Source: Endoryza foliicola (GTDB taxonomy: Bacteria; Bacteroidota; Bacteroidia; Chitinophagales; Chitinophagaceae). Taken from it: a stretch of DNA of 64,000 nt. The notes beneath the pieces were generated by a model. It saw only the letters and a program-made list of their open reading frames with translations, was not told the DNA's origin and ran no database searches. Shown here piece by piece: positions 25,130-34,357 of the stretch. Both the position numbers and the translations under genes were made by a program. Each line of letters starts with the position of its first letter. The first letter of the stretch is position 1. The stretch lies in the NCBI GenBank assembly GCA_965226965.1, contig OZ245715.1:2728001-2792000 (forward strand), in the 5' to 3' direction.

Positions 25130-26479
25130 TCAGTCTTTATCCCTGATTTTTATAAAACTTTCGCTATCCATTAAAAACTGTGCATTTGCTGCCACTGAAT
25201 CTGTAACAGTGATACCTCCTGTAATCTGAATTAAATTTTTGTAGCTTACTCCCGTCTCTATTTTTTGTGCTTTATACCCGTTGCCACTTCTTACGAAAAC
25301 AACTTTCTCAAGGCCAAGTGATAGTATTGCTTCTTTTGGCAACCATTCTGCATTTACCGGGTTGCTGAATATAGTAGCCTGTACCTGGCTACCGATGGGC
25401 AATTGTAAAACACTATTATCTACATTTACTCTTGCTGTCAGCGTTTTACTTCCTGGCCTGAAAAAAGGTTCAATAAAATAAATAGAATTTTGAAAATTTT
25501 TGTCAGGCTTAGCCTCGGGTACAATTCTTACTTTATTGCCGACTTTAACAAATGTCTGGTCTGATGGATAAATATTGAGCAAAGCCCAAACTTTATTGGG
25601 ATTATAAACTCGAAAAACTGTTTGCCCTTTTTGTAAATACATACCTTCTTTAAGGTTCAGTTCCTGGGTTGTTAAAGATATGGCTTCATTCATTTCAGGA
25701 GTTTCCGTTGTGGTGCTGTTCATTCCCATATTCGATGCGTCATGAATATGCCCACTGTAGCGGCTGTAAACCGAAACAGTAAAAAGTGTTTTTTGACTGT
25801 TTATTACCTGCTGCAATTGGTCTGATGGAAAACCAAGTAATAATAATTTTTCTTTAGCAGCACTAATTAATGAATTATTGGATGGGTCGTTCTTTATCAG
25901 GAATAAAAGATTTTGCTGTGCAGTAAGTAACTCCGGACTGTAGATATCCATAATCTTTTGGCCTTTTTTAATCACCTGATATCGAAACCGTACATACAGT
26001 TTTTCAATTCTGCCGCTTATACGGGCAGATATGGCACCAACTTCAGAAGTGTTGTATGCGGTATATCCAAGCGCATTAATTTCTATTGGTTCTTCACTTT
26101 TCATTAAGGTAGTGGCAGGTATGGTAGAGATTGCATAGCCATTAGTAGGTTTAAGTAAAGTATGCAGAGAAACATCATGTATTTCCTTGCTTTCCTTTTC
26201 TTTTTTTACCAGCTGCATTCCGCAGATGGGGCAGTTGCCGGGTTTATCACGAATGATTTGCGGATGCATAGAACAAGTGTACAATACTTTATCATCTGCG
26301 GTGGTCATATCCATATCCCCACTCTTACTATCCATCTTCATATTTTCCATACCCGTCATTCCTTCGTGTTGTGTATGTGTATCATTTTTTGGAAGCAGTA
26401 CTTTAAAGTATATCCATGCGGCCACTGCCAGTAAAACCAGCACCGATGTTATAATGATTGCTATTTTCTTTTTTTTCAT
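25130..26479 (-). CDS. RND adaptor with HMBD, membrane-anchored (CusB-like)
   Basis: 449 residues. An N-terminal signal-anchor (about 6-24) rather than a lipobox, a Met-rich stretch (GMTGMENMKMDS), then an HMBD at 67-90 (YTCSMHPQI...CPICGMQL). The adaptor core shows ARISGRIEKLYVRFRYQVIKKGQ and SRYSGHIHDASNMGMNS, the latter with extra Met and His. Located 19 bases after the Tat multicopper oxidase gene. Together with the other adaptor it supplies periplasmic parts for the split CusA pumps. Its membrane anchor type differs from the lipidated paralogue. Confidence 0.9.
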   Translation of the reverse strand: MKKKKIAIIITSVLVLLAVAAWIYFKVLLPKNDTHTQHEGMTGMENMKMDSKSGDMDMTTADDKVLYTCSMHPQIIRDKPGNCPICGMQLVKKEKESKEIHDVSLHTLLKPTNGYAISTIPATTLMKSEEPIEINALGYTAYNTSEVGAISARISGRIEKLYVRFRYQVIKKGQKIMDIYSPELLTAQQNLLFLIKNDPSNNSLISAAKEKLLLLGFPSDQLQQVINSQKTLFTVSVYSRYSGHIHDASNMGMNSTTTETPEMNEAISLTTQELNLKEGMYLQKGQTVFRVYNPNKVWALLNIYPSDQTFVKVGNKVRIVPEAKPDKNFQNSIYFIEPFFRPGSKTLTARVNVDNSVLQLPIGSQVQATIFSNPVNAEWLPKEAILSLGLEKVVFVRSGNGYKAQKIETGVSYKNLIQITGGITVTDSVAANAQFLMDSESFIKIRDKD

Positions 26480-26498
26480 AATTGATTAATAAAATATT

Positions 26499-27995
26499 TT
26501 AAGCCAATTGATATTGTAACATCATGCCGTCATCTTCATGTTCAAGATTGTGGCAATGGAAAACGAATACACCTGTTAACGTTGAAAATGGAATGATGAT
26601 TTTTACTATTTCACGGGGCATTACTAAAACAGTATCTTTCCATCCGCTCTCGGAAGCTAACAACTGTGCCCGGCCACCGCTTCTTTCCAATACCTGAAAA
26701 TGTACGCCGTGCAGGTGCATAGGATGCGGCTCATCACCCTGTGAATTATCAAATACCCATATCTCTGTTGCATTAGCTGTTACATTTTCATCAATCCTGC
26801 TTTTATCATAAATCTTATCATTGATTCTGTGAATACCAGTCATATTCATGCCACTGCTCATTTGCATGGCATTTATAATAAAGTTCCTTGTCTTTGAAGA
26901 TGAGGAAGGAGAAATAGCATTAACAGAAGAAAGCGAAGCAGGTAAAGTAAACCCATCACTTACGGTTTGTGTTACCTTAAACTTCATAATCTTAAACCCT
27001 TGCTTACCCTGTGCACTGCCAGCATTATCAAACATCTTGCTTTCTAAAAATATGTCAGTGCCTATGTTAAGCCCGGCAAAGTTTACCAGCACATCTAATC
27101 TTTCGCCTGGTGCCAATATAATGTTTTTAACTGCTATAGGATTTTTTAATAACCCACCATCATTGCCAATAATAATTAAATCAGCATTATTACTTAAAGC
27201 AAGGTTATAGATACGGGCATTAGAACCATTTAATATCCGTAACCTGTAGAATCTTGTTGCAACCTCTGTGTAAGGAGATGCTTCTCCATTTACAATAACT
27301 GTTTCGCCCATATAGCCTGACATTACTTCTCCCATAGAGGGGTTATAAGCTATGCCAGATGCAGTCAGTCGTTTGTCCTGTATTACCAAGGGGATTTCAT
27401 AAATACCAGAGGGCAGGTTTAAAGCAGCTTCTTCTGCATCGTTAATTATAAACAAACCGGCTAAACCCTTGAATGCTTGCTTTGCAGTTGCCCCATCTGG
27501 ATGCGGATGATACCAGCATAGTCCTGCACGTTGATTAATGGGAAACTGGTAATTAAAACTGCTGGCTGGATTTGTTAGAGCTTCCGGATGACCATCCATA
27601 TTAGCTGGTATTTTTAAACCGTGCCAGTGGATATTACTTTTTTCAGAAAGATTATTCTGAAAATTAATGTTGGCATTAATGCCACTATTAACACGGATAG
27701 TAGGGCCCAATATTCCATTGGCCTGGTAGCCCAATACAGAAATATTGCTGCCATTGATATTTGCCATTGTTGCCTGAGCCGTTAATGCTGTATTGCCTGT
27801 TACTGTGTTGGGAATGGGTAATAACCTGCTGAAATTTCCTTCTGTTACGGGAACCGGTTGCCCGCCCATATTCATATTTCCTCCATTCATCATGTTGTTC
27901 TTATTACATGCTGCTAAAATGGCTGTAATGGAACCCGCTGTTAATATACTGCCTGCTCCAAGTCCTGTGTTTTTTATAAACTCTCTACGTTTCAT
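26499..27995 (-). CDS. Tat-exported multicopper oxidase lipoprotein (CueO/FtsP-like)
   Basis: 498 residues. Twin-arginine start MKRREFIKNTG, then ILAAC with Cys30 for lipidation. Copper ligands appear as HWHGL, HPHPDG, HPMHLHGVHF and HCHNLEHEDDGMM, so all four copper sites seem present. The protein is more CueO-like than the one at the left edge and has no long Met insert, though the mature N-terminus is Met/Asn-rich (NKNNMMNGGNMNMG). Likely oxidises periplasmic Cu(I). It lies between a TolC gene and the adaptor gene in the copper block. Confidence 0.93.
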   Translation of the reverse strand: MKRREFIKNTGLGAGSILTAGSITAILAACNKNNMMNGGNMNMGGQPVPVTEGNFSRLLPIPNTVTGNTALTAQATMANINGSNISVLGYQANGILGPTIRVNSGINANINFQNNLSEKSNIHWHGLKIPANMDGHPEALTNPASSFNYQFPINQRAGLCWYHPHPDGATAKQAFKGLAGLFIINDAEEAALNLPSGIYEIPLVIQDKRLTASGIAYNPSMGEVMSGYMGETVIVNGEASPYTEVATRFYRLRILNGSNARIYNLALSNNADLIIIGNDGGLLKNPIAVKNIILAPGERLDVLVNFAGLNIGTDIFLESKMFDNAGSAQGKQGFKIMKFKVTQTVSDGFTLPASLSSVNAISPSSSSKTRNFIINAMQMSSGMNMTGIHRINDKIYDKSRIDENVTANATEIWVFDNSQGDEPHPMHLHGVHFQVLERSGGRAQLLASESGWKDTVLVMPREIVKIIIPFSTLTGVFVFHCHNLEHEDDGMMLQYQLA

Positions 27996-28019
27996 AGTTG
28001 AAAGATTTTGTGTGAATAA

Positions 28020-29276
28020 TTATTTTATTTGTAAGATTCTTTCCAGTTCCACCTGCATTATCAGCAATTCCTGTAATTGTTTTAGATATTCAAGTTGGGT
28101 CATGTTCAATGTTTCCCATGCATCGAATAATTCAAACAATTCCTCGGTATTCTGTTCATAGGACAATTGATAAGTTTGGTAGTTTCTGCGAAGGGCTGGC
28201 AGGATTTTTTCTTCATATAATTTGATTTGTTTGTTTTTATTGAGGATGTCAGTTCGCATACCATAAGCCATCCCTGTTGATTCATTTAAAATCATCTTCT
28301 TTTGTTGCGTTAATGATTCATTTTTCCATTTCAGGCTTTCAATATTGGCTTTATTCATTTTAGCTGACCACCGGGCCATTGGCAAACGCACCATCGCCAT
28401 TGCTGTAAATTGCATGGGCTGTCGTGCCCAGCCATAAGCATTCTCAAACCGGAAACCAAACTCCGGCAGTAGCCTTGTCCTTTCAGTTTCCTGTTTTAAT
28501 ATGTTCACATACATTTCTTTTTCGATAGCCTTTATATCACTCCTGTTAGTTATAAATAGTGTAGTATCAAATACTATACTTTGATAATCCTTTATGATAT
28601 AAGAAGTGTCAATATCGAAGTCAACTGTTTTATCACGGTACATTAATGTGTTGATATTGTATTTTCTTTGCTTTATTTCATTCTCCAGCATAATTCTCAT
28701 ACTTTGTACATTTGCAAGGGCTGCCTTTGCTTTGTAGTAGGCGTTAATCTTTTCAAGCCCGTTTTTATACCGTATTTCAGCGCTTTGAATCATATAATTT
28801 AAAAGCTTTTCATTGTCATCTAAAATCAACAACTGCTTTTTGATTATTATCCATTCATAATAATTCTTCTTTGCATCAGCATATAGTTGATTTAGTGTAT
28901 AACCTTTCTTTTCTTTTTCTACAGATGACATGGATGACATGTATTTATAATCTGCATTTAACCGTTTGGGGTTAGGTATAATTTGTTGTGCTGCTATGGT
29001 ATATTGTCCCATACCAGGCTGCCCGTTCATTGACTTCCAGTAACGGGGAGCATAGGGTGTCATAAAAAATCCAGATGACAGTTCGGGGGCCATCCAGCTT
29101 TTAGCGCCTTTGGCAGCTTCATCCAATGAACGAACTTCCGCATCGTACATTTTCAAAGTTGGGTTACTTAACTGAATAGAATCCAGAATTGAACCAATGT
29201 CTGTTGTTTTTTGAGCATAAGTCGGGCGAACAAATAGGACTGTGAGACCAAAAAATAAATAAAATACTTTTTTCAT
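28020..29276 (-). CDS. TolC-family outer-membrane efflux channel (CusC-like)
   Basis: I take the ATG at 29276 (418 residues) because it begins a signal peptide ending TYAQ; an upstream ATG at 29321 would overlap the dehydrogenase gene and add 15 hydrophilic residues. Long helical repeats (YTLNQLYADAKKNYYEWIII, ENEIKQRKYNINTLMYRDK) mark an outer-membrane factor. The mature front has several Met (FFMTPYAPRYWKSMN). It is the only channel gene in this block, so both split pumps may share it. Confidence 0.88.
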   Translation of the reverse strand: MKKVFYLFFGLTVLFVRPTYAQKTTDIGSILDSIQLSNPTLKMYDAEVRSLDEAAKGAKSWMAPELSSGFFMTPYAPRYWKSMNGQPGMGQYTIAAQQIIPNPKRLNADYKYMSSMSSVEKEKKGYTLNQLYADAKKNYYEWIIIKKQLLILDDNEKLLNYMIQSAEIRYKNGLEKINAYYKAKAALANVQSMRIMLENEIKQRKYNINTLMYRDKTVDFDIDTSYIIKDYQSIVFDTTLFITNRSDIKAIEKEMYVNILKQETERTRLLPEFGFRFENAYGWARQPMQFTAMAMVRLPMARWSAKMNKANIESLKWKNESLTQQKKMILNESTGMAYGMRTDILNKNKQIKLYEEKILPALRRNYQTYQLSYEQNTEELFELFDAWETLNMTQLEYLKQLQELLIMQVELERILQIK

Positions 29277-29310
29277 GAAATAATTTTTTATATCGTTTAC
29301 TTTTTCATTT

Positions 29311-30297
29311 CTATAATTCATTTACACAGCTATTGCTGTTTTCAAAACAATTCAGATTATAAATAGTAGTTGAAGCAATATTATCTAAGGCTGTATTAGT
29401 TAAAAAAGCCTGGTGACTTGTAATAAGCACATTATTAAATGTCAGCAACCTCGAAATAGTGTCATCCTGCAGCACATCTTCAGAATGGTCTTCGAAAAAT
29501 AATCCTGATTCTTCTTCATAAACATCAATGCCCAGGTAACCAATTTGTCTTTTTTTTAAGCCTTCAATAACATCCTTTGTATTAATTAAAGCTCCCCGGC
29601 TGGTATTAACAAGCATTACACCGGGCTTCATTTTACCAATAGATAAAGCATTAATCATGTAACGGGTAGCAGAAGTAAACGGCACATGAAGCGTTATGAT
29701 ATCCGACTCTTTATATAATCTTTCGTAATCTGTATAAAGAACACCATATTTTTCTTTAAGCATTTCATTCTCCACCTGGTCTGTAGCAAGGATTTTGCAA
29801 TCGAATCCATAAAGTATCCGGGCAACAACTGCTCCTATTTGCCCTGTACCTATAATGCCCACCGTTTTACCGTGCATATCAAACCCAGTCAAACCATCTA
29901 ATGAAAAATTTAAATCATGTACCCGGTTATTGGCACGGATAAGTTTACGGTTTAGCGCCAGCATTAATGCTACTGCATGTTCCGCCACTGCATAGGGAGA
30001 ATAAGCAGGAACCCTGGCGATACGAAAACCAAGTTGTTTTGCTTTCTCAAGATTAACATGATTGTACCCGGCAGAGCGAAGTACAAGAAATCTTATGCCT
30101 GCTTCACTTAGCTTTTCTATTACAGGAGCAGACGCATCATCGTTTACAAATATGGATACGGCTTTAGCGCCTTTTGCCAGATAAGCTGTTTCACTTGTTA
30201 ATGGAACATCCAATAACCTGAGATTGTGTTTACTGTCATTTGCTTTTAGCAGATACTCCTTTTCAAACTTATGTGTACTGTATATTACCGTATCCAT
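29311..30297 (-). CDS. ldhA: D-2-hydroxyacid (D-lactate) dehydrogenase
   Basis: 328 residues. The NAD-binding motif GIIGTGQIGAVVA and the LDH catalytic set Arg (VNTSRGALINT), Glu (DVYEEESGLFFED) and His (ITSHQAFLT) are all present. It matches the fermentative D-lactate dehydrogenase LdhA, which reduces pyruvate with NADH in the cytoplasm. In a copper block it may support redox balance when respiration is poisoned; that link is inference. The spacing to the TRASH-like gene is 57 bases. Confidence 0.92.
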   Translation of the reverse strand: MDTVIYSTHKFEKEYLLKANDSKHNLRLLDVPLTSETAYLAKGAKAVSIFVNDDASAPVIEKLSEAGIRFLVLRSAGYNHVNLEKAKQLGFRIARVPAYSPYAVAEHAVALMLALNRKLIRANNRVHDLNFSLDGLTGFDMHGKTVGIIGTGQIGAVVARILYGFDCKILATDQVENEMLKEKYGVLYTDYERLYKESDIITLHVPFTSATRYMINALSIGKMKPGVMLVNTSRGALINTKDVIEGLKKRQIGYLGIDVYEEESGLFFEDHSEDVLQDDTISRLLTFNNVLITSHQAFLTNTALDNIASTTIYNLNCFENSNSCVNEL

Positions 30298-30354
30298 TTT
30301 AAATTTATTTAATGCTATGACTGTCTGTACTGATAATACTATAACATGCCGTTA

Positions 30355-30792
30355 CTAATTTGCTTTTGAACTATGGCTTTGTTTAAAATGTTTGTCGAAA
30401 TATTCCTTTGCATTTGTTTCTGATTTAAAATACAATACATCTTCCTTAGAGCCTGGCTTACCAATTATAAAAGCTATTGCTTTATCAACCTGTTCCCCGG
30501 AAAGTGGGTCAGATGTAAACCGGGAAGTAGAATCTTCATTCAACATTTTTACACATCCTTCGCAGCAGCCGTAGTATATTTTATTATTTAATGGAACTGC
30601 AATCTGAACAGAGTTCATAAATCTGTTGTTAACCATACACACTTCATTGTTTGGAAGTTTTGTGATGCCAGAGTCGGAAAATATTACCGTATTAAAAGTA
30701 TTTTTTGCTGAGCTCTTACTATCTGAATTGCATGAGATTAAAGCAAACAGAATAAGAGCAAAAAAAATCGGGGAATAATATTTCGTTTTCAT
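30355..30792 (-). CDS. Lipoprotein with TRASH/YHS-like cysteine motif
   Basis: 145 residues. Lipobox LISC gives Cys21. The mature part holds Cys52 (EVCMVNNRFM) and YYGCCEGC (Cys76, 77, 80), the cysteine arrangement of TRASH/YHS-type metal domains. Such domains bind heavy-metal ions, often Cu(I), in sensors, chaperones and P-type ATPases. There is no other domain. The gene belongs to the same operon as the ATP-cone nuclease-like protein. I infer a periplasmic metal carrier. Confidence 0.75.
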   Translation of the reverse strand: MKTKYYSPIFFALILFALISCNSDSKSSAKNTFNTVIFSDSGITKLPNNEVCMVNNRFMNSVQIAVPLNNKIYYGCCEGCVKMLNEDSTSRFTSDPLSGEQVDKAIAFIIGKPGSKEDVLYFKSETNAKEYFDKHFKQSHSSKAN

Positions 30793-30844
30793 TTTGAATT
30801 GATTTTTTATCTTTTTAATAATTATAAATTATCTGACTGATACA

Positions 30845-31711
30845 TTAGTGAAGTTTTTTTTGGATGAGTGAATGACATAATTCATTACCTTCCCTGATAA
30901 TCCTATCAGCTCTATCGCCTTTAATACCGATTTGTGATAATAATTGCGGATTGTGACAGAGTTCTTTACACATTACGATATGCCTATTTAATAATTCATT
31001 TTTTTCATGTACACTTAATGTGGTAAGACAGGTTAGGGGATACAAACCTGTTTCATCAATAATATCTTTTAATCCCTTACCAAAGGGGTAATCCCACGAC
31101 CACAGATGCAGACAAGCACATGAGCCATATTGAATCGCATCTGTTGTTAATCTTGTATTGGTAACCACCCAGCCCTGGTGGAATTTCATACCATGCCCTG
31201 GTATTTGCTTCCATTGTTCTTCAACATCCCTAAACCGGGAATGTATGTAGAGCGGAATTTTTACGTTTGTTACATTCCCTGGCTGATTGTGGTATTTACA
31301 TTCAATCATAAAATGCTGGTTGTCCTTTTCTGCAATTACATCTACTTCATGCTTTACACATTTACCCTGTACTGTAACACCTATCTGTACGGCATAACCT
31401 TGCTCTTTCAACAAAGCGGCAATAAAATTTTCAAAAGGGAATCCGGATGGCCCCAATTCCATTATTGCCTGTTTTAAATGAAATCTTGCTGCCATCGGTT
31501 TTGAACGGCTTTTTAATTTACTCATCGCCATTTTGTAAATTTTTTTAGTCGGGATTCCATCATAAAGCCTGCTTTCAACATCGATGAGAATATTGGTAGC
31601 CAGATTTTCATTTGCACCTGCTTTACTTAAAGCATGCATTAACTTTTCTGCATTAAAGGGTTCCTGTTCGCCACTGTGTTTACTGATTAATATTTGCTTA
31701 CCCTTAGTCAT
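30845..31711 (-). CDS. ATP-cone plus PD-(D/E)xK (Mrr-like) nuclease protein
   Basis: 288 residues without a signal peptide. Residues 1-85 form an ATP-cone (KHSGEQEPFNAEKLMHALSKAG), the nucleotide-sensing domain of ribonucleotide reductases. Then an Mrr-type restriction fold: Glu103 (KEQGY), Asp124 (HEVDVIAEK), and Glu137-Cys-Lys139 (MIECKY), the E/D-ECK signature. A Cys-rich C-terminal part follows. ATP-cone restriction proteins are known as orphan genes in Bacteroidota; their target and purpose are unknown. Here it is embedded between DUF4136 and a TRASH-like lipoprotein with 10-base and 52-base gaps, in a copper operon. Confidence 0.85.
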   Translation of the reverse strand: MTKGKQILISKHSGEQEPFNAEKLMHALSKAGANENLATNILIDVESRLYDGIPTKKIYKMAMSKLKSRSKPMAARFHLKQAIMELGPSGFPFENFIAALLKEQGYAVQIGVTVQGKCVKHEVDVIAEKDNQHFMIECKYHNQPGNVTNVKIPLYIHSRFRDVEEQWKQIPGHGMKFHQGWVVTNTRLTTDAIQYGSCACLHLWSWDYPFGKGLKDIIDETGLYPLTCLTTLSVHEKNELLNRHIVMCKELCHNPQLLSQIGIKGDRADRIIREGNELCHSLIQKKLH

Positions 31712-31720
31712 TAGTATTTT

Positions 31721-32386
31721 CTATTTTTCTGTTTCATTGCGATGTTTATAATAAGGCTTTACCGGGTATTGTTCCAGTATATCATATACCACGGGGTGCA
31801 GATTCATCTGCAAATAAGTAGTATCATATAAGTCCGCTTTAGCTGTTCCCGTCCACACAACTTTTTGATTTACCCTGTCAATTACATTCAGTGTAATTGA
31901 GTTCTTCAGATAAGTTTCTTTGGGTAATTGTCTTTCCGGGGGATAATTGAAATATTTGTAAGTAAAAGGTTTATTGTACTTAAAAGGATTGGATAATGGG
32001 TGCAGGTAGGGGTTTGCATAAGTGGTAACCGTTGTTGTGCTGAAGGGCTTGGGAAGTGTCGGGTCTTCCTTTTCTTTTGTTTCACTTTTAATTATCAGTT
32101 CCAGTAAAACATCAGGGTTCTCTGTATTTGCTTTGTAGCCTCTTTCGCCCATGCAATGAGTAAAATAGTTTACGGTATTATTCCGCATCATACCAAAAAT
32201 GGTTCTTGCATCGCTGGAATCTTTATCTGGCAACCAGGCAAAAGTTTTGTACTGTTTAAAATCTGCAGACTTGTCATAGCTACTTTGTATATCCTTATAA
32301 ATCTTTTGGCTGCAACCTGCAATTAATAACAGGATAATACCTGCAATAACAAATTCCTTACTATAATATTTTATATTTAGTTTCAT
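31721..32386 (-). CDS. DUF4136 lipoprotein, copy 1
   Basis: 221 residues. Lipobox IAGC near residue 25. The body has DUF4136 landmarks: SADFKQYKTFAWLPDKD, VNYFTHCMGERGYK, PDVLLELII and a GTAKADLYDTTY C-terminal region. DUF4136 proteins are outer-membrane lipoproteins of unknown role. A paralogue at 47271-47924 has the same core but a Tyr-rich insert. It ends 12 bases before the split CusA C-half stop region and shares its operon. Confidence 0.88.
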   Translation of the reverse strand: MKLNIKYYSKEFVIAGIILLLIAGCSQKIYKDIQSSYDKSADFKQYKTFAWLPDKDSSDARTIFGMMRNNTVNYFTHCMGERGYKANTENPDVLLELIIKSETKEKEDPTLPKPFSTTTVTTYANPYLHPLSNPFKYNKPFTYKYFNYPPERQLPKETYLKNSITLNVIDRVNQKVVWTGTAKADLYDTTYLQMNLHPVVYDILEQYPVKPYYKHRNETEK

Positions 32387-32397
32387 ATCTCAACGTT

Positions 32398-34353
32398 TTA
32401 ATGATGTGTTTCCATTACTTCTATTTTTCCATGCTTTCTCAATTCATATTCCTTTTGCATTAAAAATATCAATGGTGTTACCAAAAGAATATGCGTAGAA
32501 GAGGTCAATACGCCACCAATCATCGGTAATACAATTGGAATCATTACATCACTACCCACACCAGTACTCCACAGTATAGGAACCAAACCAAATAACGATA
32601 CACTCACGGTCATCAGTTTTGGTCTTAGTCTTTTGGCAGCACCCGATATTACATATTCTTTTAAATCAGCTCTGGTAATTGTATCCCGGGAATTTCCTTT
32701 TTTAGCAACTAATTGCTGCATTGCATCATTCAGGTAAATAACCATTACTATCCCTGTTTCCACTGCCAACCCAAATAAGGCTATAAAGCCAACGGAGACA
32801 GCAACGGAAAGGTTCACTCCCCAGAAATAAACGAAATAAGCTCCACCAATTAACGCAAAAGGAATAGAAATAAGACTAAAGAATGCTTCTCTTGCAGAAT
32901 GAAAAGCAAAATACATGCACATAAAAATAATAACCAGCACAACCGGTAAAATCATTTTTAATGTTTTTTCTCCCCGGATTAAATTTTCATACTGGCCACT
33001 CCACTCAAGAAAATATCCTTTGGGCATTTTACTAATCATTTTATTCAGTCTTTCTTGTGCTTCCTTTACGGTGCTGCCTAAATCCCTCTCTCTTACATTA
33101 AATAGTACAGTGCCACGCAGCATAGCATTTTCAGAATTTATCATAGGCGGCCCTTCGTTTATTTGAATATTGGCAACAGCCTCCAATGGTATGGGGCCAT
33201 AGTTCATTGTTTGCACCTGCAATCTTTTTAGCGCCTTGATATTATTACGAAAATCCTGTGCAAAACGGGAGTTAACTGAAAAACGCCGACGTCCTTCAAT
33301 AGTGGTGGTAAGGCGCATTCCACCCAGTGCTGTTTCTACTACCGCATTTACATCATCAATACTTAAACCGTAACGTCCAATTTCTTCCCGCTTAACAGCA
33401 ATGTCAATATACTTGCCGCCAGTAATAGGTTCAACGTATAAATCTTTTACACCGGGTGTCCCATCTAATGCTTTTTTAATTTGTTGCGCAAAAGCATAAA
33501 TAGTATCCAGGTTTTGGCCATATACTTTCACACCTACGTCTGTACGGATACCCGTTGAAAGCATATTGATACGGTTTATGATGGGTTGTGTCCAGCCATT
33601 TGTAATTCCGGGTATTTGAAGCTTTGAGTTTAGCTCATTTATAATATCATTTTTAGTTAATCCTTTTCTCCACTCTTTTTTTGGTTTAAGCATAATAATT
33701 GTTTCCACCATGCTAATGGGTGAATTATCAGTAGCAGTATTTGCCCTGCCTGCTTTACCCATTACATGGGCCACTTCAGGCACTGTTTTAATGATTTTAT
33801 CCTGCACCTGCAATATTCTTTTTACTTCAGAATTAGAAACATCAGGCATGGTCACAGGCATAAACAAAAGAGAGCCTTCGTCTAAAGGAGGCATAAACTC
33901 ACGACCAAGACTCATTACCAAAGGGATACTAATTAGCAGTGCTGCAATATTAGCACCCAGGGTTATCCACCTTCGTTTAATACAGGCCCTGATAACGGGC
34001 TCGTAAATTTTTTCAAGTATCCGGTTTACAGGGTTTGCATTGTCCGGTAAAAATCTCCCCTTCATAAAAAATGAAATAAGTACCGGGGCGAGTGTTACAA
34101 CTAATATCGCATCTACTGCCAGAATAAAAGTTTTTGTATAAGCCAGTGGATGAAATAGTTTTCCTTCCTGTCCGGTTAAAAGAAATACCGGCAGAAAAGA
34201 AGCAACAATTATAACAGTAGAAAAAAATACACCCCTCGATACCTGTTTACAGGCACGTTCTATAATTGACATTCTTATATCTTCCGGCACTTTTCGGTAA
34301 GAGGGTTTGCTTGTTTTCCTAAAGCGTTCTTTTAATTTTTTGATGAAATTCAT
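32398..34353 (-). CDS. cusA: Split CusA copper/silver pump 1, C-terminal half
   Basis: I choose the ATG at 34353 (651 residues), four bases after the stop of the N-half; a GTG at 34380 would overlap it. The chain starts with a basic cytoplasmic piece and then carries what in E. coli CusA is helix 5 to helix 12 plus the second periplasmic loop. The three Cu(I)/Ag(I)-binding methionines known in CusA (573, 623, 672) are matched by SMVETII (Met215), INMLSTG (Met264) and LGGMRL (Met346). It must assemble with the N-half to make a complete pump. It is transcribed directly after it. Confidence 0.9.
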   Translation of the reverse strand: MNFIKKLKERFRKTSKPSYRKVPEDIRMSIIERACKQVSRGVFFSTVIIVASFLPVFLLTGQEGKLFHPLAYTKTFILAVDAILVVTLAPVLISFFMKGRFLPDNANPVNRILEKIYEPVIRACIKRRWITLGANIAALLISIPLVMSLGREFMPPLDEGSLLFMPVTMPDVSNSEVKRILQVQDKIIKTVPEVAHVMGKAGRANTATDNSPISMVETIIMLKPKKEWRKGLTKNDIINELNSKLQIPGITNGWTQPIINRINMLSTGIRTDVGVKVYGQNLDTIYAFAQQIKKALDGTPGVKDLYVEPITGGKYIDIAVKREEIGRYGLSIDDVNAVVETALGGMRLTTTIEGRRRFSVNSRFAQDFRNNIKALKRLQVQTMNYGPIPLEAVANIQINEGPPMINSENAMLRGTVLFNVRERDLGSTVKEAQERLNKMISKMPKGYFLEWSGQYENLIRGEKTLKMILPVVLVIIFMCMYFAFHSAREAFFSLISIPFALIGGAYFVYFWGVNLSVAVSVGFIALFGLAVETGIVMVIYLNDAMQQLVAKKGNSRDTITRADLKEYVISGAAKRLRPKLMTVSVSLFGLVPILWSTGVGSDVMIPIVLPMIGGVLTSSTHILLVTPLIFLMQKEYELRKHGKIEVMETHH

Positions 34354-34357
34354 ACTA

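Noticed and set aside
29277..29321. Upstream ATG for the TolC gene at 29321
   Set aside because: It would put hydrophilic residues before the signal peptide and overlap the dehydrogenase gene.
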